64,000 bases of DNA from Chionoecetes opilio (GCA_016584305.1 JACEEZ010000135.1:73501-137500); one strand, 5' to 3'; shown: positions 12,801-33,580, counted from the first letter of the stretch. The notes: generated by a model from the sequence alone, not told the origin. Numbers and translations: made by a program.

Positions 12801-15800
12801 TTAGTGCCGTTGTTTTGAATGCCGGTTAAATGAGGTTCTCCTGTATTATCCTGTATTATCCTATATTATAGTACTATTGTCCACTCTTGGCAATATAGAA
12901 CAGCGATGCACTGCTCACAAAAAAATAATAATGTACGTCTATCACTACTATTATCCCACACTAAATAATGGTGGGAGGATAAATACACACAAATAACAAA
13001 TACTGAAAATAAAAAGTAGAAAAGAAAAGCGAAAAAAAAGAAAAGTAATAAAGTCTGCACTGCACGTGTCAGGAAAGATGAGTGAACTTCAGAATACACG
13101 TAAATGCGAAACTGGAAGGATGCGTAATGCCACACCTCTGCTCAGTCTGTCTGTGGATGGAGGTGTCAAAGAGATGATAGCTAGAGTTGAAAATGCTGGT
13201 ATATATGTTAGTACAGCCAAATTCCCAACATCCGACATCCAAACATCCGACTAGTCCAAACCGACTTTTTTCACCACCACATTGTGTCTTGTTTTGGCCA
13301 TTTATTTTACTTAGTTTTTGTTTTGTTTTTAGAATACATTGATTTGTGGCTTTATTTATGCATGAATTTTACTTTTGCATATACCACTGGATCGGCCTTC
13401 AAGAGCTGCATCTTTTGTGTTCTATACCATTTTGTCCTTACGTTTATGGTTACTGTGATATCCGAACCTCCGACTATTCCAATTATCCGACCTACCTTCG
13501 GTCCCCCCAAGGTCGGATAATTAATACTTAGCTGTATAGGTATTGCATAATGGAAGCTGATGTGTTGGAAGCAGTGCATCATAAGAAAAGATGACCAAGG
13601 AAGGAAAAACAAGGAACAAGAATTAAAAGGAAGGAATTTTAAAGGAAAATAAGAATGAACTGAAATATCATTGTTACATCATAAGCCAACATGTGCCAGC
13701 AAACCCCTCCCCCCGCCGCTGACCTCCGGATATATAAAAAGGAAACAAGAATGAACTGAAATATCATTGTTACATCATCGGCAAATATGTGCCAGCAAAC
13801 CCCTTCCCCCCTAAAAAGCTCCCCCCCGCCGCTGACCTCCCTGATATAAAAAAAGGAAACAAGAATGAACTGAAATATCATTGGCACATCAGCAAATATG
13901 TGCCAGAAACCCTCCCCCCCTCCCCCCAAAAAAACCTTTCCCCCCACTGACCTGCCAGATATCTGGATGTGTTTCTCCCTGCGGTGTCTAAGCATGGCCA
14001 GCAGGATCAGGTTGAGGGCGCGATTCTGGTTGTGACACGTCTCAAAGCGGAAGATGTGGAACAGTTCATTGAGGGCCTTGACGAGCACGTCGGGCCGGTC
14101 CACGTAGGCCTCCATGGCGGCCAGGATCTGTTCCTCATTGGCGTCCCCCGTGATCTGTTGGCATGGTAAATGCAGCCTCTTTCATGCCAGGGAAAAGCAC
14201 AGTCTATATCAAGAGGGCAATGACATCAGTGAGTAGGTACTTAGCACACTGTTTGTTGTATGAGCAAAACTATAAAAAGAAAGAGGATATCTTCATAGTG
14301 CTACATGACAATACAGTATGCTAGCAATGATACAAAAGATACGTTCCTGGAGCCAACTCGTATATCAAAGTTCTCGTACAGCAAAACAGGGTGCTAATTT
14401 GTACATCTCGTATCATCACATTCATGTTTAACGAATCCTCATATAACGCGATCATACTGTACAGTAATAACTAAAAGTATGAGAAGGAAATGGCCACAGT
14501 TCCCTTGCAGCTACCATAAGAACATAAGAAGAACATAAGAAAATAAGGAAGCTACAAGAGGCCGCGAGACCTACACGTGGTAGTTTCCTGTACCACTACC
14601 AATTAGCAGGTTAAAGACTTACCACCTTGGCGGGGATGTGGTTTCTGTGGCAGGCGTCGTGCAGGGTGTTGTAAAGACCTAGGAACTCTAGCGGGTTGTT
14701 GATGCGACACCGCAGGCCGGGGATGTCACACAGGTCAGGCCTCCGTGTCTCGGTGCTGCTCCTTCTGCAACATGCAAAGCTGGCGTGTAGTACGGGAGTC
14801 TCTCTTCATACACTCCTCCTCCTCCTCTTTTGTACTAGTATATTAATTTGTTTTATTTTTTATAATAAGCCCATACATGAAGTGATCTTGAATAAATCTG
14901 CCTTATGTTTTTCAGCTTTACTTAGATAAAAATGATAGAATTCTTACAGCTAGGGATATTGCTAAGATCTTCGGTGTTACAAGACATAAGCTGCATTAAC
15001 CCCTTGAGACCCAGAACGTAATTTCCATTGTAATTTGGGTACCATTAGACGATTTTTAGTAACATAAGCAATATTTTATAGATATGACCTGTTTTGTATC
15101 CTTGTCAACTAGTAAATTTGGTTTATTTTGTTACTTTTTCATAGTTTTATGGCTAACAGCAGACAATTGTATATAGCAAAGGAAAGATCTGGGCGTGAAG
15201 GGGTTAAGGGAGCACTGTACTTACATCTTCAGTGTCTCGGTACTCGTCGAAGGTGCCGTCGCCTGACAGATTAGTGCCAGAGATATCCAGGCTGGCAAGG
15301 TTGGGCAAACTCGTCACCAGGTTGGCCAGCGTGGTGTCCGGGTACTCAAACATGCCACACGTCTGGTTGGCTTGAGACACATCCAAAAACCTGACAAGAA
15401 ATAAAACAAAATACTAATACTAATAATATATGCAAAAATTATATATTATACAAAAGTTTGTCTTGATTGATGAAGTACGAATAATAATAATAATCTGACA
15501 AATAAGTCAAGATTTATGTACATGTAAAGTATATCATATTTAAAAGAAGTTAATTCCTACTCACATGAGTTAGGTATTACAACTATCACAATCTATATTT
15601 TCTAGCAAACATTATCTTTATCTAACTTAAGAGTATATTCTATGTTCCACTTAATATACTAAACAAAAAACTAAAATTTTACTAACTTTCGTGTATATTA
15701 TATTTTCCCCTAAATATACTAGAAACAAGAACTATTTTCTTTTACTAACTTTCGTGTATATTCTATTTTCCACTAAATATACTAGAACAAAAAACAACAC

Positions 15801-16646
15801 TTTTTACTAACTTTCCTGTATACAGTATTCTATTTTTGACTAAATATACTAGAAACAAAAACAACACTTTACTAACTTCAGTGTTTTGATTTCAGAAAGA
15901 ACCGGTATTGCGTCTTGCACTCTCTGCGCACTGTGGAGGTTGATGGAGACTAGATGCTTCATGGGGCGCAGATACTTGATGTCGTGCAGGTAGAAACACC
16001 CAGACAAGTCCAGGTGAGTGAGCCTCGTGAGTGGCTTCAGAAGCACAACAAAATACCCGTCGTACCTGGGCTGTATCAAGTCCCTCACCACAAGTTTCCG
16101 CAGGTTCGGGGTTCGTAAGATGTAGTCTTTCTGTTTCGCCTCACTCGCCGGGCTGTCCTCTTTGTCACTGCTCGATTCTAGCGACACAGTGCTCGGCAGA
16201 ATGTCATTCGTTTTTCCGATCACTAGAGTCAGGAGATTGCCACCTTTTTTGTTGATATTGGCTAATGTTCGCTCCGACAGTTTCCGACAGTTACTAATAT
16301 CGAGTTCAATTAAATTATGAGAGAGAAGAACACTAAGCCCATCATCAGACACTGAAGAGCTTCGCAAATTTATTCTCTTTAGTCTTGTATTCGATAAGTC
16401 TCTGAATATATTAATAAACCGATCGTCAAGTTTTTCCGGATCTAAGTCTTGCCACAGACCGATCAGCCTCTCGCACAGCTCTGTGGGGAGTGCCGAGCCG
16501 GGTCGTAGGAACCACAGGCCGCTCAGCTGGTGCTTCACACAGAAGGTCTCCGGGTGGGCGATGACGTACTTGCCGCAGATGTCAAGCAGCGGCTCGGGAG
16601 AGTTGTCCTCCCAGGGGCAGTAGGTGTTCATACTTCCCAGACTCAT
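887..16646 (-). CDS. ZER1: ZER1/ZYG11-family CUL2 ubiquitin-ligase substrate receptor, 12 exons
   Basis: Coding exons in order on the minus strand: 16646-15877, 15390-15225, 14764-14623, 14154-13952, 10377-10200, 8555-8391, 7503-7342, 7022-6873, 4204-4050, 3724-3627, 1996-1863 and 931-887. The product is about 788 residues; human ZER1 has 766. Residues about 10-25 contain an LLDIC motif resembling the elongin-BC/CUL2 box. Leucine-rich repeats follow to about residue 335 (LTHLDLSGC, LASLDISG). The rest is ARM-like, with WSAMWNVTDETP, MGLLGNVAEVKDLR and NINYRSFEPILRLL closely matching ZER1 rather than ZYG11B. The family recruits CUL2 ligase to proteins with N-terminal glycine degrons. The start is the ATG at 16646; the frame upstream reaches a stop through a GTG that cannot serve as start. 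All junctions agree in phase except exon 2 to exon 3, which is one base off. The intron after 7342 starts with GC. The family call is sure; the exon 2/3 junction is not. Confidence 0.9.
958..1470 (-). mobile_element. LINE 3' end interrupted by a TTAA-type MITE
   Basis: Two pieces, 958-1090 and 1293-1470, together match the LINE 3' end seen intact at 50480-50755. The inner piece encodes the [11 protein letters not shown] stretch of the reverse transcriptase C-terminus. A MITE at 1091-1292 splits them exactly at a TTAA. Confidence 0.75.
1091..1292 (+). mobile_element. TTAA-type MITE
   Basis: About 200 bp bounded by TTAA, with ends CCCCT and AAGGGG. The internal sequence matches the copies at 7553, 33581 and 46629 (GGATACTAAACAGGTCATAT). 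Confidence 0.8.
1490..1618 (-). mobile_element. LINE 3'-end fragment
   Basis: Same family as 50480-50755, reverse orientation, non-coding tail only. Confidence 0.65.
1717..1862. repeat. 22-bp minisatellite next to ZER1 exon 11
   Basis: About six copies of TTGACATTGACCTTATGGGT with two flanking bases. It lies just past the exon 11 donor; reading through that donor gives a false stop in the repeat at 1842-1844. Confidence 0.85.
2513..2729. mobile_element. foldback element
   Basis: A 31-bp near-perfect inverted repeat (2553-2583 and 2607-2637) is extended outward by imperfect arms that both include a CCTTGG/CCAAGG motif and CCCAAGA. It is in the intron between ZER1 exons 10 and 11. Confidence 0.65.
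3408..3578. mobile_element. foldback MITE, 76-bp arms
   Basis: Arms 3408-3483 and 3503-3578 are almost perfectly complementary (GAGGCGCTTATTTCAGAAAG at the end) around a loop of about 19 bases. Near-perfect pairing suggests a young insertion. Confidence 0.8.
4207..5585. repeat. 22-bp minisatellite abutting ZER1 exon 9
   Basis: About 60 copies of ACTGCACCACAACCCATGAG plus two bases. The array starts within a few bases of the exon 9 acceptor at 4205. On the gene strand each unit contains GGTTGTGGTGCAG, an acceptor-like string. Confidence 0.92.
5785..6715. repeat. about 44-bp minisatellite
   Basis: About 21 units of the form GCATCATGAAATCCTTGATC followed by an AAGAAGGAAAG and A-run segment of variable length. 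It fills the ZER1 intron between exons 8 and 9 next to the 22-bp array. Confidence 0.92.
7128..7192 (-). mobile_element. LINE 3'-tail fragment
   Basis: Short reverse-oriented match to the LINE tail (AAGCTACAAGAGGCC). Confidence 0.55.
7553..7764 (+). mobile_element. TTAA-type MITE
   Basis: Complete copy with TTAACCCCTT and AAGGGGTTAA ends, in a ZER1 intron. Confidence 0.82.
7766..8170 (-). mobile_element. degenerate LINE reverse-transcriptase C-terminal fragment
   Basis: The minus-strand translation contains LRWFGHIERITETELTKRVY and a GRGRP motif, typical of the end of non-LTR retrotransposon ORF2. No start or flanking domains; a relic. Confidence 0.65.
8860..9260. repeat. about 73-bp minisatellite
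   Basis: Units alternate AGGCATTTAGGTTACGTAAA and AGGCTTAGGTTACGTAAAGA segments with GCATCATCTCATCTAT; about five copies. Confidence 0.85.
9306..9445 (-). mobile_element. LINE reverse-transcriptase fragment with 18-bp target duplication
   Basis: Encodes YEKRLKLLNLHSLERRRVRG and DLIEVFKWIKG, a conserved block near the C-terminus of non-LTR reverse transcriptases. CTTGCCACATCCTGGGGT occurs on both sides (9288-9305 and 9446-9463), as expected for target-primed insertion. Confidence 0.75.
9446..9490 (-). pseudogene. partial copy of the 3' end of ZER1 exon 5
   Basis: Matches 10200-10244, the end of exon 5 including its donor, over about 44 bases. The three differences in the coding part are all third-position silent changes (CTC/CTA, AGA/AGG, GAC/GAT). 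It is truncated and cannot be a complete exon. Confidence 0.7.
9600..10195. repeat. minisatellite of AATCTAGGTAAAGGT units
   Basis: About 35 units of 15-18 bases with a higher-order pattern of about 110 bases. It ends right at the exon 5 donor of ZER1. Confidence 0.9.
10405..12440. repeat. 2-kb minisatellite of 21-bp units
   Basis: About 100 copies of CTATTACCCTATATTATACT plus one base, with 3-base deletions. The unit length is a multiple of three without stops, so it forms a spurious 694-codon open frame on the plus strand. It fills the ZER1 intron 5' of exon 5. Confidence 0.95.
12520..12843. mobile_element. pogo/Tigger-like MITE
   Basis: Flanked by TA, with terminal inverted repeats beginning CAGGAAAACCTCGTTTATCC and CAGGAGAACCTCATTTAACC. 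Internal poly-T and poly-A tracts, no ORF. Confidence 0.75.
12883..12926 (-). pseudogene. partial copy of the 5' end of ZER1 exon 5 with its acceptor
   Basis: Matches 10352-10393, including the GTGAGCAG acceptor. Nine codons (ASLFYIAKS) are preserved with only silent differences, after which the frame hits a stop. Confidence 0.7.
13214..13534. mobile_element. TA-flanked pogo/Tigger-like MITE
   Basis: Starts CAGC after TA and ends GCTG before TA. Both halves carry TATCCGAC/GTCGGAT motifs in opposite orientation. Confidence 0.6.
13680..13935. repeat. three tandem copies of an about 100-bp unit
   Basis: The segment AACAAGAATGAACTGAAATA plus a C-rich CCCCTCCCCCC portion recurs three times next to the ZER1 exon 4 donor. 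Confidence 0.8.
14312..14464. mobile_element. short TA-flanked inverted-repeat element
   Basis: Ends TACAGTATG and CATACTGTA are inverted. The interior has CTCGTAT motifs resembling the element at 29849-30619. No ORF. Confidence 0.5.
14516..14596 (-). mobile_element. LINE 3'-tail fragment
   Basis: Reverse-oriented tail of the same LINE family (AAGCTACAAGAGGCCGCGAG). Confidence 0.6.
14996..15207 (-). mobile_element. TTAA-type MITE
   Basis: Complete copy in reverse orientation, in the ZER1 intron between exons 2 and 3. Confidence 0.82.
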
Positions 16647-19140
16647 GCCGAGCTCCTTCACTTCCCTGGCCTCTTAGTACACCATCATCCCGGCCTCTGC
16701 AGGGGAAAAGGCATCATTGTAGTCTTATATTGTATCAAAGGAGAAGAAATAACAATTATTAGTAATCTACCTTTTTTAGCTGGGTGACAAAGCATCATTA
16801 CATTCTTATAATTGTGTCAAAGGAGAAATTACAAATATCAGTAATCTACCTTATTTAGCTGGGTGAAAATGCATCAATATAGTCTTATATTGTGTCAAAG
16901 GAGAAAAAATTACAAATATCAGTAATCTAGGCTCATTATATTCTTCTATTGTGTCAAAGGAGAAGTGATTACAAATATGCATCATTATAGTCTTATCTTG
17001 TGTTAACCCCTAAACTGCGGATACCTGTGTGACAATATGCTCTGTGTACGCGGGACTTTTGCCAGAATTCTTATAGTCGCTAAACAAACTTGAATGTGTA
17101 TCGATGTATTCGCCATATATTTGTGCAACCGCTAAAAATATTTTTTTTTGCTAAAGTCTTGTGGTTATTCTATGATTGTACTTGCAAGATGAAGAGCGTT
17201 GAGGTTTATGGAATCCATGGTACAGCTCGTTCACAGAAAACAGGCCGCAAGGGTCTTCCTCTATAATTCCTCTGCCTGCGATAGGGAGAGACCTGTCAGC
17301 ACCTTCACCTTCCATGCTGGTCACTGGGTCACTGAGCCTATGTGTGACCCCTGGGTCATTCTCAGGTAAAGTAGAGTTGCCAGATTTCCCCAGCCGAAAA
17401 ATTTGCCCACCTTTTTGAATTTGGCGGCCGCCCAATTGGGCATACTACTCGCGTTTTCTTAGTGAGTGACCAAATCATAGGCATAGCCGCGCTTTACGGG
17501 TTAAAGGAGAATAATACTACCACTACCTACCATTAAAGGAACTAATAGGAAGGGTTATAAGGACATATTGGTGGTGTGATAGAATTTATAGGAAGGTGGA
17601 TGGCTAGGTACTGATAAAGCAAGGACAGTAGTTGAATATATATACAATTATTAGTAATCTACCTGTTTCACCTCAATTCCCGAACCTTAAATATTGTCCC
17701 ATAACAGAAAGGGGAGCTGAACTGTTACTCTAAAGCCACAATATGTGTTAAATGTATACGTATAGGATCCTGATGAAATAAGCCCCACATAAGTGATCCT
17801 TGTCCCTCACTGCTACATGAGTCCATCTAGCTGAGTTATCCCTTAGTCAAACTTCAAAATTTAGGAATACAAATGCAAATATTCCTCAGTCTGTACCATA
17901 TCTCTAATGGCAACTACAGTATTCCTTGTTCATTCTTAAGAGAGGCAATTTTAGAAGGTTTATGAGGTGCAATTTTAGAAGGATTTTGAGATACAACTTT
18001 AGAAGAATTTTGAGATAAAATTTTAGAAGGATTTTGAGATACAACTTTAGAAGGATTTTGAGATACAACTTTAAAAGGATTTTGAGATACAATTTTAGAA
18101 GGATTTTGAGATACAACTTTAGAAGGATTTTGAGATACAATTTTAGAAGGATTTTGAGATACAATTTTAGATGGATTTTGAGATACAATTTTAGAAGGAT
18201 TTTGAGATACAATTTTAGAAGGATTTTGAGATACAATTTTAGAAGGATTTTGAGATACAATTTTAGAAGGATTTTGAGATACAATTTTAGAAGGATTTTG
18301 AGATACAATTTTAGAAGGATTTTGAAATACAACTTTAGAAGGATTTTGAGATACAATTTTAGAAGGATTTTGAAATACAACTTTGGAAGGATTTTGAGAT
18401 ACAATTTTAGAAGGATTTTGAGATACCTAGTACAATTTTAGAAGGATTTTGAGATACAACTCAGAAGGATTTTGAGATACAATTTTAGAAGGATTTTGAG
18501 ATACAATTTTAGAAGGATTTTGAGATACACCTAGAAGGATTGATACTTGAAGATTTTAGAACAGATTTTAGAAGATTAATACAACTTAGAAGGATTTTGA
18601 GATACAATTTTAGAAGGATTTTGAGATACAATTTTAGAAAGATTTCGATATACAATTTTAGAAGGATTCTGAGATACAATTTTAGAAGGATTCTGACATA
18701 GAACAAATTTAGAAGGATTTTGCGACATACAAGTTACAAAGCTTTTCAGGTACAATTTACAAGACTTACGAGATGTACCTTAAGGCTAAAGACACACAAT
18801 TGACAAGGCTCTAAACATGCAACTTACAGTAATTACACTCACTTTTCCAGGCTCACGATAAACAATTTAACAAGACTTCTGACGTGCGATTTAGATGCGA
18901 TTAATCCTGGCCTTGTAATGTAATCCTGACAGCCTCCTTGTCCTCCCCACACAGCCAATGTCACTTCCACAGGTACAAGTCACACAGGTACAAGTGGTCA
19001 CCTGCCCTTACCTGACCCTATGACCTCGGCCAGTGTCCCCTGTGTCCCCTGTGTCGACCTAGGAACACACACACACACACACACACACACCCCGAGCAAC
19101 ACACACCCTACCTTGTTTACACGGGTCGCTCAGCCATCTG
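16647..19140 (-). promoter_or_regulatory. ZER1: ZER1 5' UTR and candidate non-coding first exon
   Basis: Upstream of the ZER1 start, the minus strand has a pyrimidine-rich acceptor ending in CTGCAG at 16697, so the coding exon probably begins at 16696 with a short 5' UTR. That UTR holds a tiny upstream ORF (ATG ATG GTG TAC TAA). A good donor (CAG/GTAAGGGC) lies at 19011, so a non-coding first exon could run from 19012 to roughly 19140. The outer boundary is a guess. The intron between them (16697-19011) is mostly repeats, including a 24-bp minisatellite. Confidence 0.35.
17945..18720. repeat. 24-bp minisatellite
   Basis: About 30 units of AGAAGGATTTTGAGATACAA plus four bases, in the presumed 5' UTR intron of ZER1. 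Multiple-of-three length gives spurious ORFs on both strands. Confidence 0.92.
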
Positions 19141-21099
19141 GAGGGAGAATCCAACCTCACCGATGTCAACAAAGGAGGTTCACGCACCCTTATAACCTCT
19201 TCTGAACCCTTTAAATAACCCCACTATAGAGTTTGGAGGGTTGAATATATGTATTAAAAAAGTTATGTCTTTTACCTACTAGCAGACTCGATTATTTTTT
19301 ACCTGTGTGTGGGTTTAGAATGAAGGGAATGATGTGAGATTTACTTAGAGAGGTGTTAGTGTTGGGGGACTGGAATGTAGGAGTCAGGAAGTATGTTTTT
19401 ATGTCTCCCTTATCACTTAATACTGAAAGGATTACGATAGCAGACTCGATTTTTTCATTGTGTGTGTGGGTTTAGAATGAAGGGAATGATGTGGAATGTA
19501 TTTAAAGAGGCATTTCTGTTGGGGGACTGGAATGTAGGAGTCTGGAAGTATGTGTCATGTCCTCTCCATCACTTAATACTGACATACTGAAAGGAACTTC
19601 ATATAGGAGTCTGGAAGTATATCCTGTCTAGCTCCTCCATCACTTAATACTGAAAGGAACTAATATAGGAGTTAGGCAAGGCGAGAATGTGTTATGTTTC
19701 CACCACTATTTATTGCACACATAGAGGAATAAATGAGTTAATCAGGCAAGGGTGTATCAGGAGTTAGGTTTGCGTTCTTGTCCTACCATTAAAATAACTA
19801 ATGGTAAAGGTATATGGGTGGTGTGATGGGATATATATGAGTCAACCTTTTTATTCTTTTATGTCTTTCTATTTATCTATATCTTTTGTTTTTTTGCCCC
19901 CCCCCCCCTCTTTGCAATTTACCCCCCCCCCTTTCTCAATAAACTTGTAACTTGTAAATTGTAGGAAAGTGGATGGCTAGGTATTGTCAAAGGTAGGACG
20001 AGGATAAATGATAAGGAAGGATAAAAGGATAGATGGATAAGGAAGGATAAAAAGATAGATGGATAAGGAAGGATAAAAGGATAGATGGATAAGGAAGGAT
20101 AGATGATAAGGAAGGATAAAAGGATAGATGGATAAGGAAGGATATGGATAGATGAATAAGGAAGGATAAAAGGATAAAAGGATAGATGGATAAGGAAGGA
20201 AGGATAAAAGGATAGATGGACAAGGAAGGATAAAAGGATAGATGGATAAAGAAGGATAAAAGGATAGATGGATAAGGAAGGATAAAAGGATAGATGATAA
20301 GCAAGGATAAAAGGATAGATGGATAAGGAAGGATAAAAGGATAGATGGATAAGGAAGGATAAAAGGATAGATGATAAGCAAGGATAAAAGGATAGATGGA
20401 TAAGGAAGGACAAAGGATAGATGGATAGGGGAGGACAAAGGATAGATGTAGGAGTGAGGCGTGGGTGTTGAGAAGGCGGCAGGAAGTAGGTAATAGGGGG
20501 GGACTCAGGAAACTTCACCTTTGCGGCTGACCTGTTGAGTATCACGGAGCTTACTATTTCTGAATTTCAGTTCGTTAGTTAGGTAGTTAATCAGTTAGTT
20601 TCAGGGATTAGTTAAGTTTCATACAAAAATATAGCGTGCGATGGTAATATATGTGGTTTAGTCCTTGTATGTTAAAGCTGTGAGATGCTATTGTAGTTTT
20701 TAGAATATATTGAATTACAGTAGTTTCCCCTTAAAAAAATTTTTAGGGTAGACTTAGCTAAAATAATGACGTTTAATATAGCCTCCTTATGACAGTTCGC
20801 TTCAGTAATATTCATAGTTTTGGGTCAGGGGTTTAAGCTAATCATGTATTCCTGTATGTATAAGCCTGATATATATGTTTAAAATCATACAGATCTTTGG
20901 TTTCAGACTCATAACATTCTCAAGGTCATCCACAATGTATGAGGTATAGCCTAAATATAGTGACCTCAGATAGCCGACTTATATCCCCTGACCTTGATAT
21001 CACTTATGTTGTGTGCTGGTGTTTGATTTTCATCTAGTACTTTAGGTTAATGTAATTTTATTCTATTTAAAAATTAATAGTTCCGTGGTGTCGTGTGGG
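19141..21099. other. intergenic region between divergent ZER1 and PHF10/SAYP
   Basis: No gene seen. Contains diverged direct repeats around 19260-19720 (TGGGGGACTGGAATGTAGGA, about 170-bp spacing) and a GATA-rich minisatellite at 19990-20445. Promoters of both flanking genes should lie at its edges. Confidence 0.6.
19990..20445. repeat. 26-bp GGATA-rich minisatellite
   Basis: About 17 units of GGAAGGATAAAAGGATAGAT with a short spacer (GGATAA). Confidence 0.9.
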
Positions 21100-22182
21100 T
21101 GGCTGATGGTGACGCTGATGGTTGGCTTGTAAACAAACGCTGGTCTCCGCCGGTGTGTGTGTGTGTGTTCTGTCACTGTCACCGCCCTGCCCCACCCTCG
21201 CCTGTGTTGTGGTGAGTACACACAGGCTTGGTGTTAAGGTTTTAGACAGTGCTATACTAGGCATTCTACTTGGTTATTGTTTTGTTGTCCAGTGTTGTGC
21301 GTATTGGTGTGTGTTTGTAGCTACGTGGGTTGTCTTGGTGGGCGGCCCGCAGGTGTCTTGTGAGCGTCTTGACTTCACTTCTTTGTTTTTCATGTGAGCC
21401 TATAGCGCCTGTAGCCTCTTTTTGTTCCTGAATGGGCTGTGATCATGGAGCTATAAAGGGAGCTGTATATACCCTTTATAGCTCCATGGCTCCGATGGTT
21501 GGCTCTGTACTACCTACCGTAGATTGCAAGGTAAATTTTCGTTATTGGGCACCACTGATTTCGAGGCTGAAAATTTGTTTCTTGATTTGTTATGATTTGT
21601 TATGAGTTAATCTGGCACTCCTTTTTGGTATTATTCCAGTTTGACACCGAGTTCACTTTGGTGGACGAAACAATTTTTTTCTGGTGAGTTTTGATGTGTT
21701 TTGAAATAAACTGCGAACCGTTTCTGTCGCAAATCACTTTTTTAATTAGGAAAAGGTTAGGTTGGGTAGTTATAGGTTCGGTTAGGTTCAATTTGTTTCT
21801 CAATAATTTTAGTCGCAAATCACACACACACACACACTAAAAAGAAGTAAATTATGATTTGCGACAGAAACGGTTAGCAGATTCATTCAAAACACATCAA
21901 AACTCACCACAAAAAAATAGCTTCATCCACCAAAGTGAACTCGGCGTCAAACTGGAAAATGTACCTTCGTTTTGGGTGTAACTGCAATACTATTCAAAGG
22001 ATGATTTTACATCTTCAGATTAGCACAGTTTTAGATGAGCTTTTCCATTTTGTTAAATTTCCCCTAAGATCAAAGTACGTACATAATTAATTGATATGTC
22101 TCCAGTTATGTATGTCAAAAACCATTGGGAGTGATAATGTAGCAAGTGTTCCTGTGTCCCTCAGCCTGCCGGTGCCGCAAGT
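21100..22182 (+). promoter_or_regulatory. PHF10: PHF10/SAYP 5' UTR region
   Basis: The coding exon begins after an acceptor (TGTGTCCCTCAG) at 22164, leaving 18 bases of 5' UTR before ATG 22183. A GC-richer stretch at about 21070-21211 ends in a strong donor (TTGTG/GTGAGTAC) and is a likely non-coding first exon. The intron between would be about 950 bases and holds a foldback MITE at 21633-21960. No TATA box is evident. The first-exon call is an inference. Confidence 0.35.
21633..21960. mobile_element. foldback MITE (GGTGGACGAAAC family)
   Basis: Inverted arms start near CCAGTTTGACACCGAGTTCA and contain TTTGGTGGACGAAAC and TTTTGATGTGTTTTGAA; they meet around CA repeats. Same family at 33025 and 54617. 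Confidence 0.78.
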
Positions 22183-32302
<10,120 letters not shown>

Positions 32303-33024
32303 ACGGGCGGGCTTAGAGGCAGTCCCACTTGATCAAAGGTAACAAAAATGGCTACTAAATGGCTTCAGGCTACTAAAGTATAATATAATTTCAAGGTATT
32401 TAGAGGCAGTCTCACTCAATTATAGGTAACAAAATGGCTATAGGCTACTAAACTATAATATAATTTCCAGGTATTTAACTTTCTCACTATATTTCACCAG
32501 CTTCTCAGTAGTTGTGTGAACAGTAGCCCATTTTTTACTCACATGTGTAGAATTATAATGGAAGATAGAATGACACTCCCACTTCATAAAAGATAACAAA
32601 TATGGCTACTAAATGCCTTCACGCTACTAAACTATAATATAATTTCTAAGGTATTTAACGGTGTCACTATATTTCAGCAGCTTCTCAGTAGTTGTGTGAA
32701 CAGTAGCCCGTTTTTTTACTCACATGTGTAGAATTAGAAGATAGAATGACACTCCCACTTCATACAAGGTTAGCAAAAGTGTTTCAGTAAAGAAGATGGA
32801 TTTTATTTGGCAGTAGTTGTTTTACTTAAAGGCAACTGCAGTAATCTGTAAATCCCACACATTCATATTTTCCTCACAACTTTCACACACATTTCTAACT
32901 AAGATATGACTGTTGGAAGTCCCGATGCCTTGACTTCTCACATAGCACAGCATATGAAAAGCTCAGCACTAGAAGGCTCATAAAAGTAATGCAAGGTGTT
33001 AGTTCCTCTGAAAAAGATTGGGTG

Positions 33025-33325
33025 GTATTCCAGATGAACACCGAATTCACTTTGGTGGACGAAACTATTTTTTTCTGGTGCGTTTTGATGTGTTTTGAAT
33101 TAATCTGCTAACCGTTTCCGTCGTAATTTATTATTATATCTTTTTTTTAAGGCAGAGGTTAAGTTGAGTTAGGTTAGTTTTTTTTTTTTTTTTTTATTTC
33201 TGTTGCAAAGAAAGAAAAGAAAAGTGATTTGTGACAGAAAACAGATTAATTCAAAACACATCAGAACATACCAGAAAAAAATAGTTTCGTCCACCAAAGG
33301 CAGTTCGGTGTTCATCTGGAAATTT
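33025..33325. mobile_element. foldback MITE (GGTGGACGAAAC family)
   Basis: Arms begin CCAGATGAACACCGAATTCA and are mirrored at the right end; poly-T in the middle. Confidence 0.8.
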
Positions 33326-33580
33326 ACCAAAGATTGATTAATTTAACTCGAGGTGGCATTAACAGCCTAAGTAAATCTATAAAATCATTGCTATAGATAT
33401 AAAGTCTCTTAGTGACTTACAGTACTTTCATAGTGAAATGACCACAAAGCAGCAACAGCAAAATATGTTTGTTGTCCCTGCACCTACTCGCCTTGCCTCC
33501 CTTCTAAAGTATTCCATAAAACATTTACTTATACTCATAAATCATACTTTATATTGTCATAGCATGAACCAATTCTCTCA

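Noticed and set aside
16647..16661. ZER1 start five codons further upstream
   Set aside because: The codon there is GTG, not ATG, and the frame is preceded by a stop and probable splice acceptor.
17904..18441. Overlapping 135- and 166-codon frames
   Set aside because: Both are the 24-bp repeat read on opposite strands.
19919..20545. 208-codon frame and shorter overlapping frames on the minus strand
   Set aside because: Translation of the GGATA-rich minisatellite.
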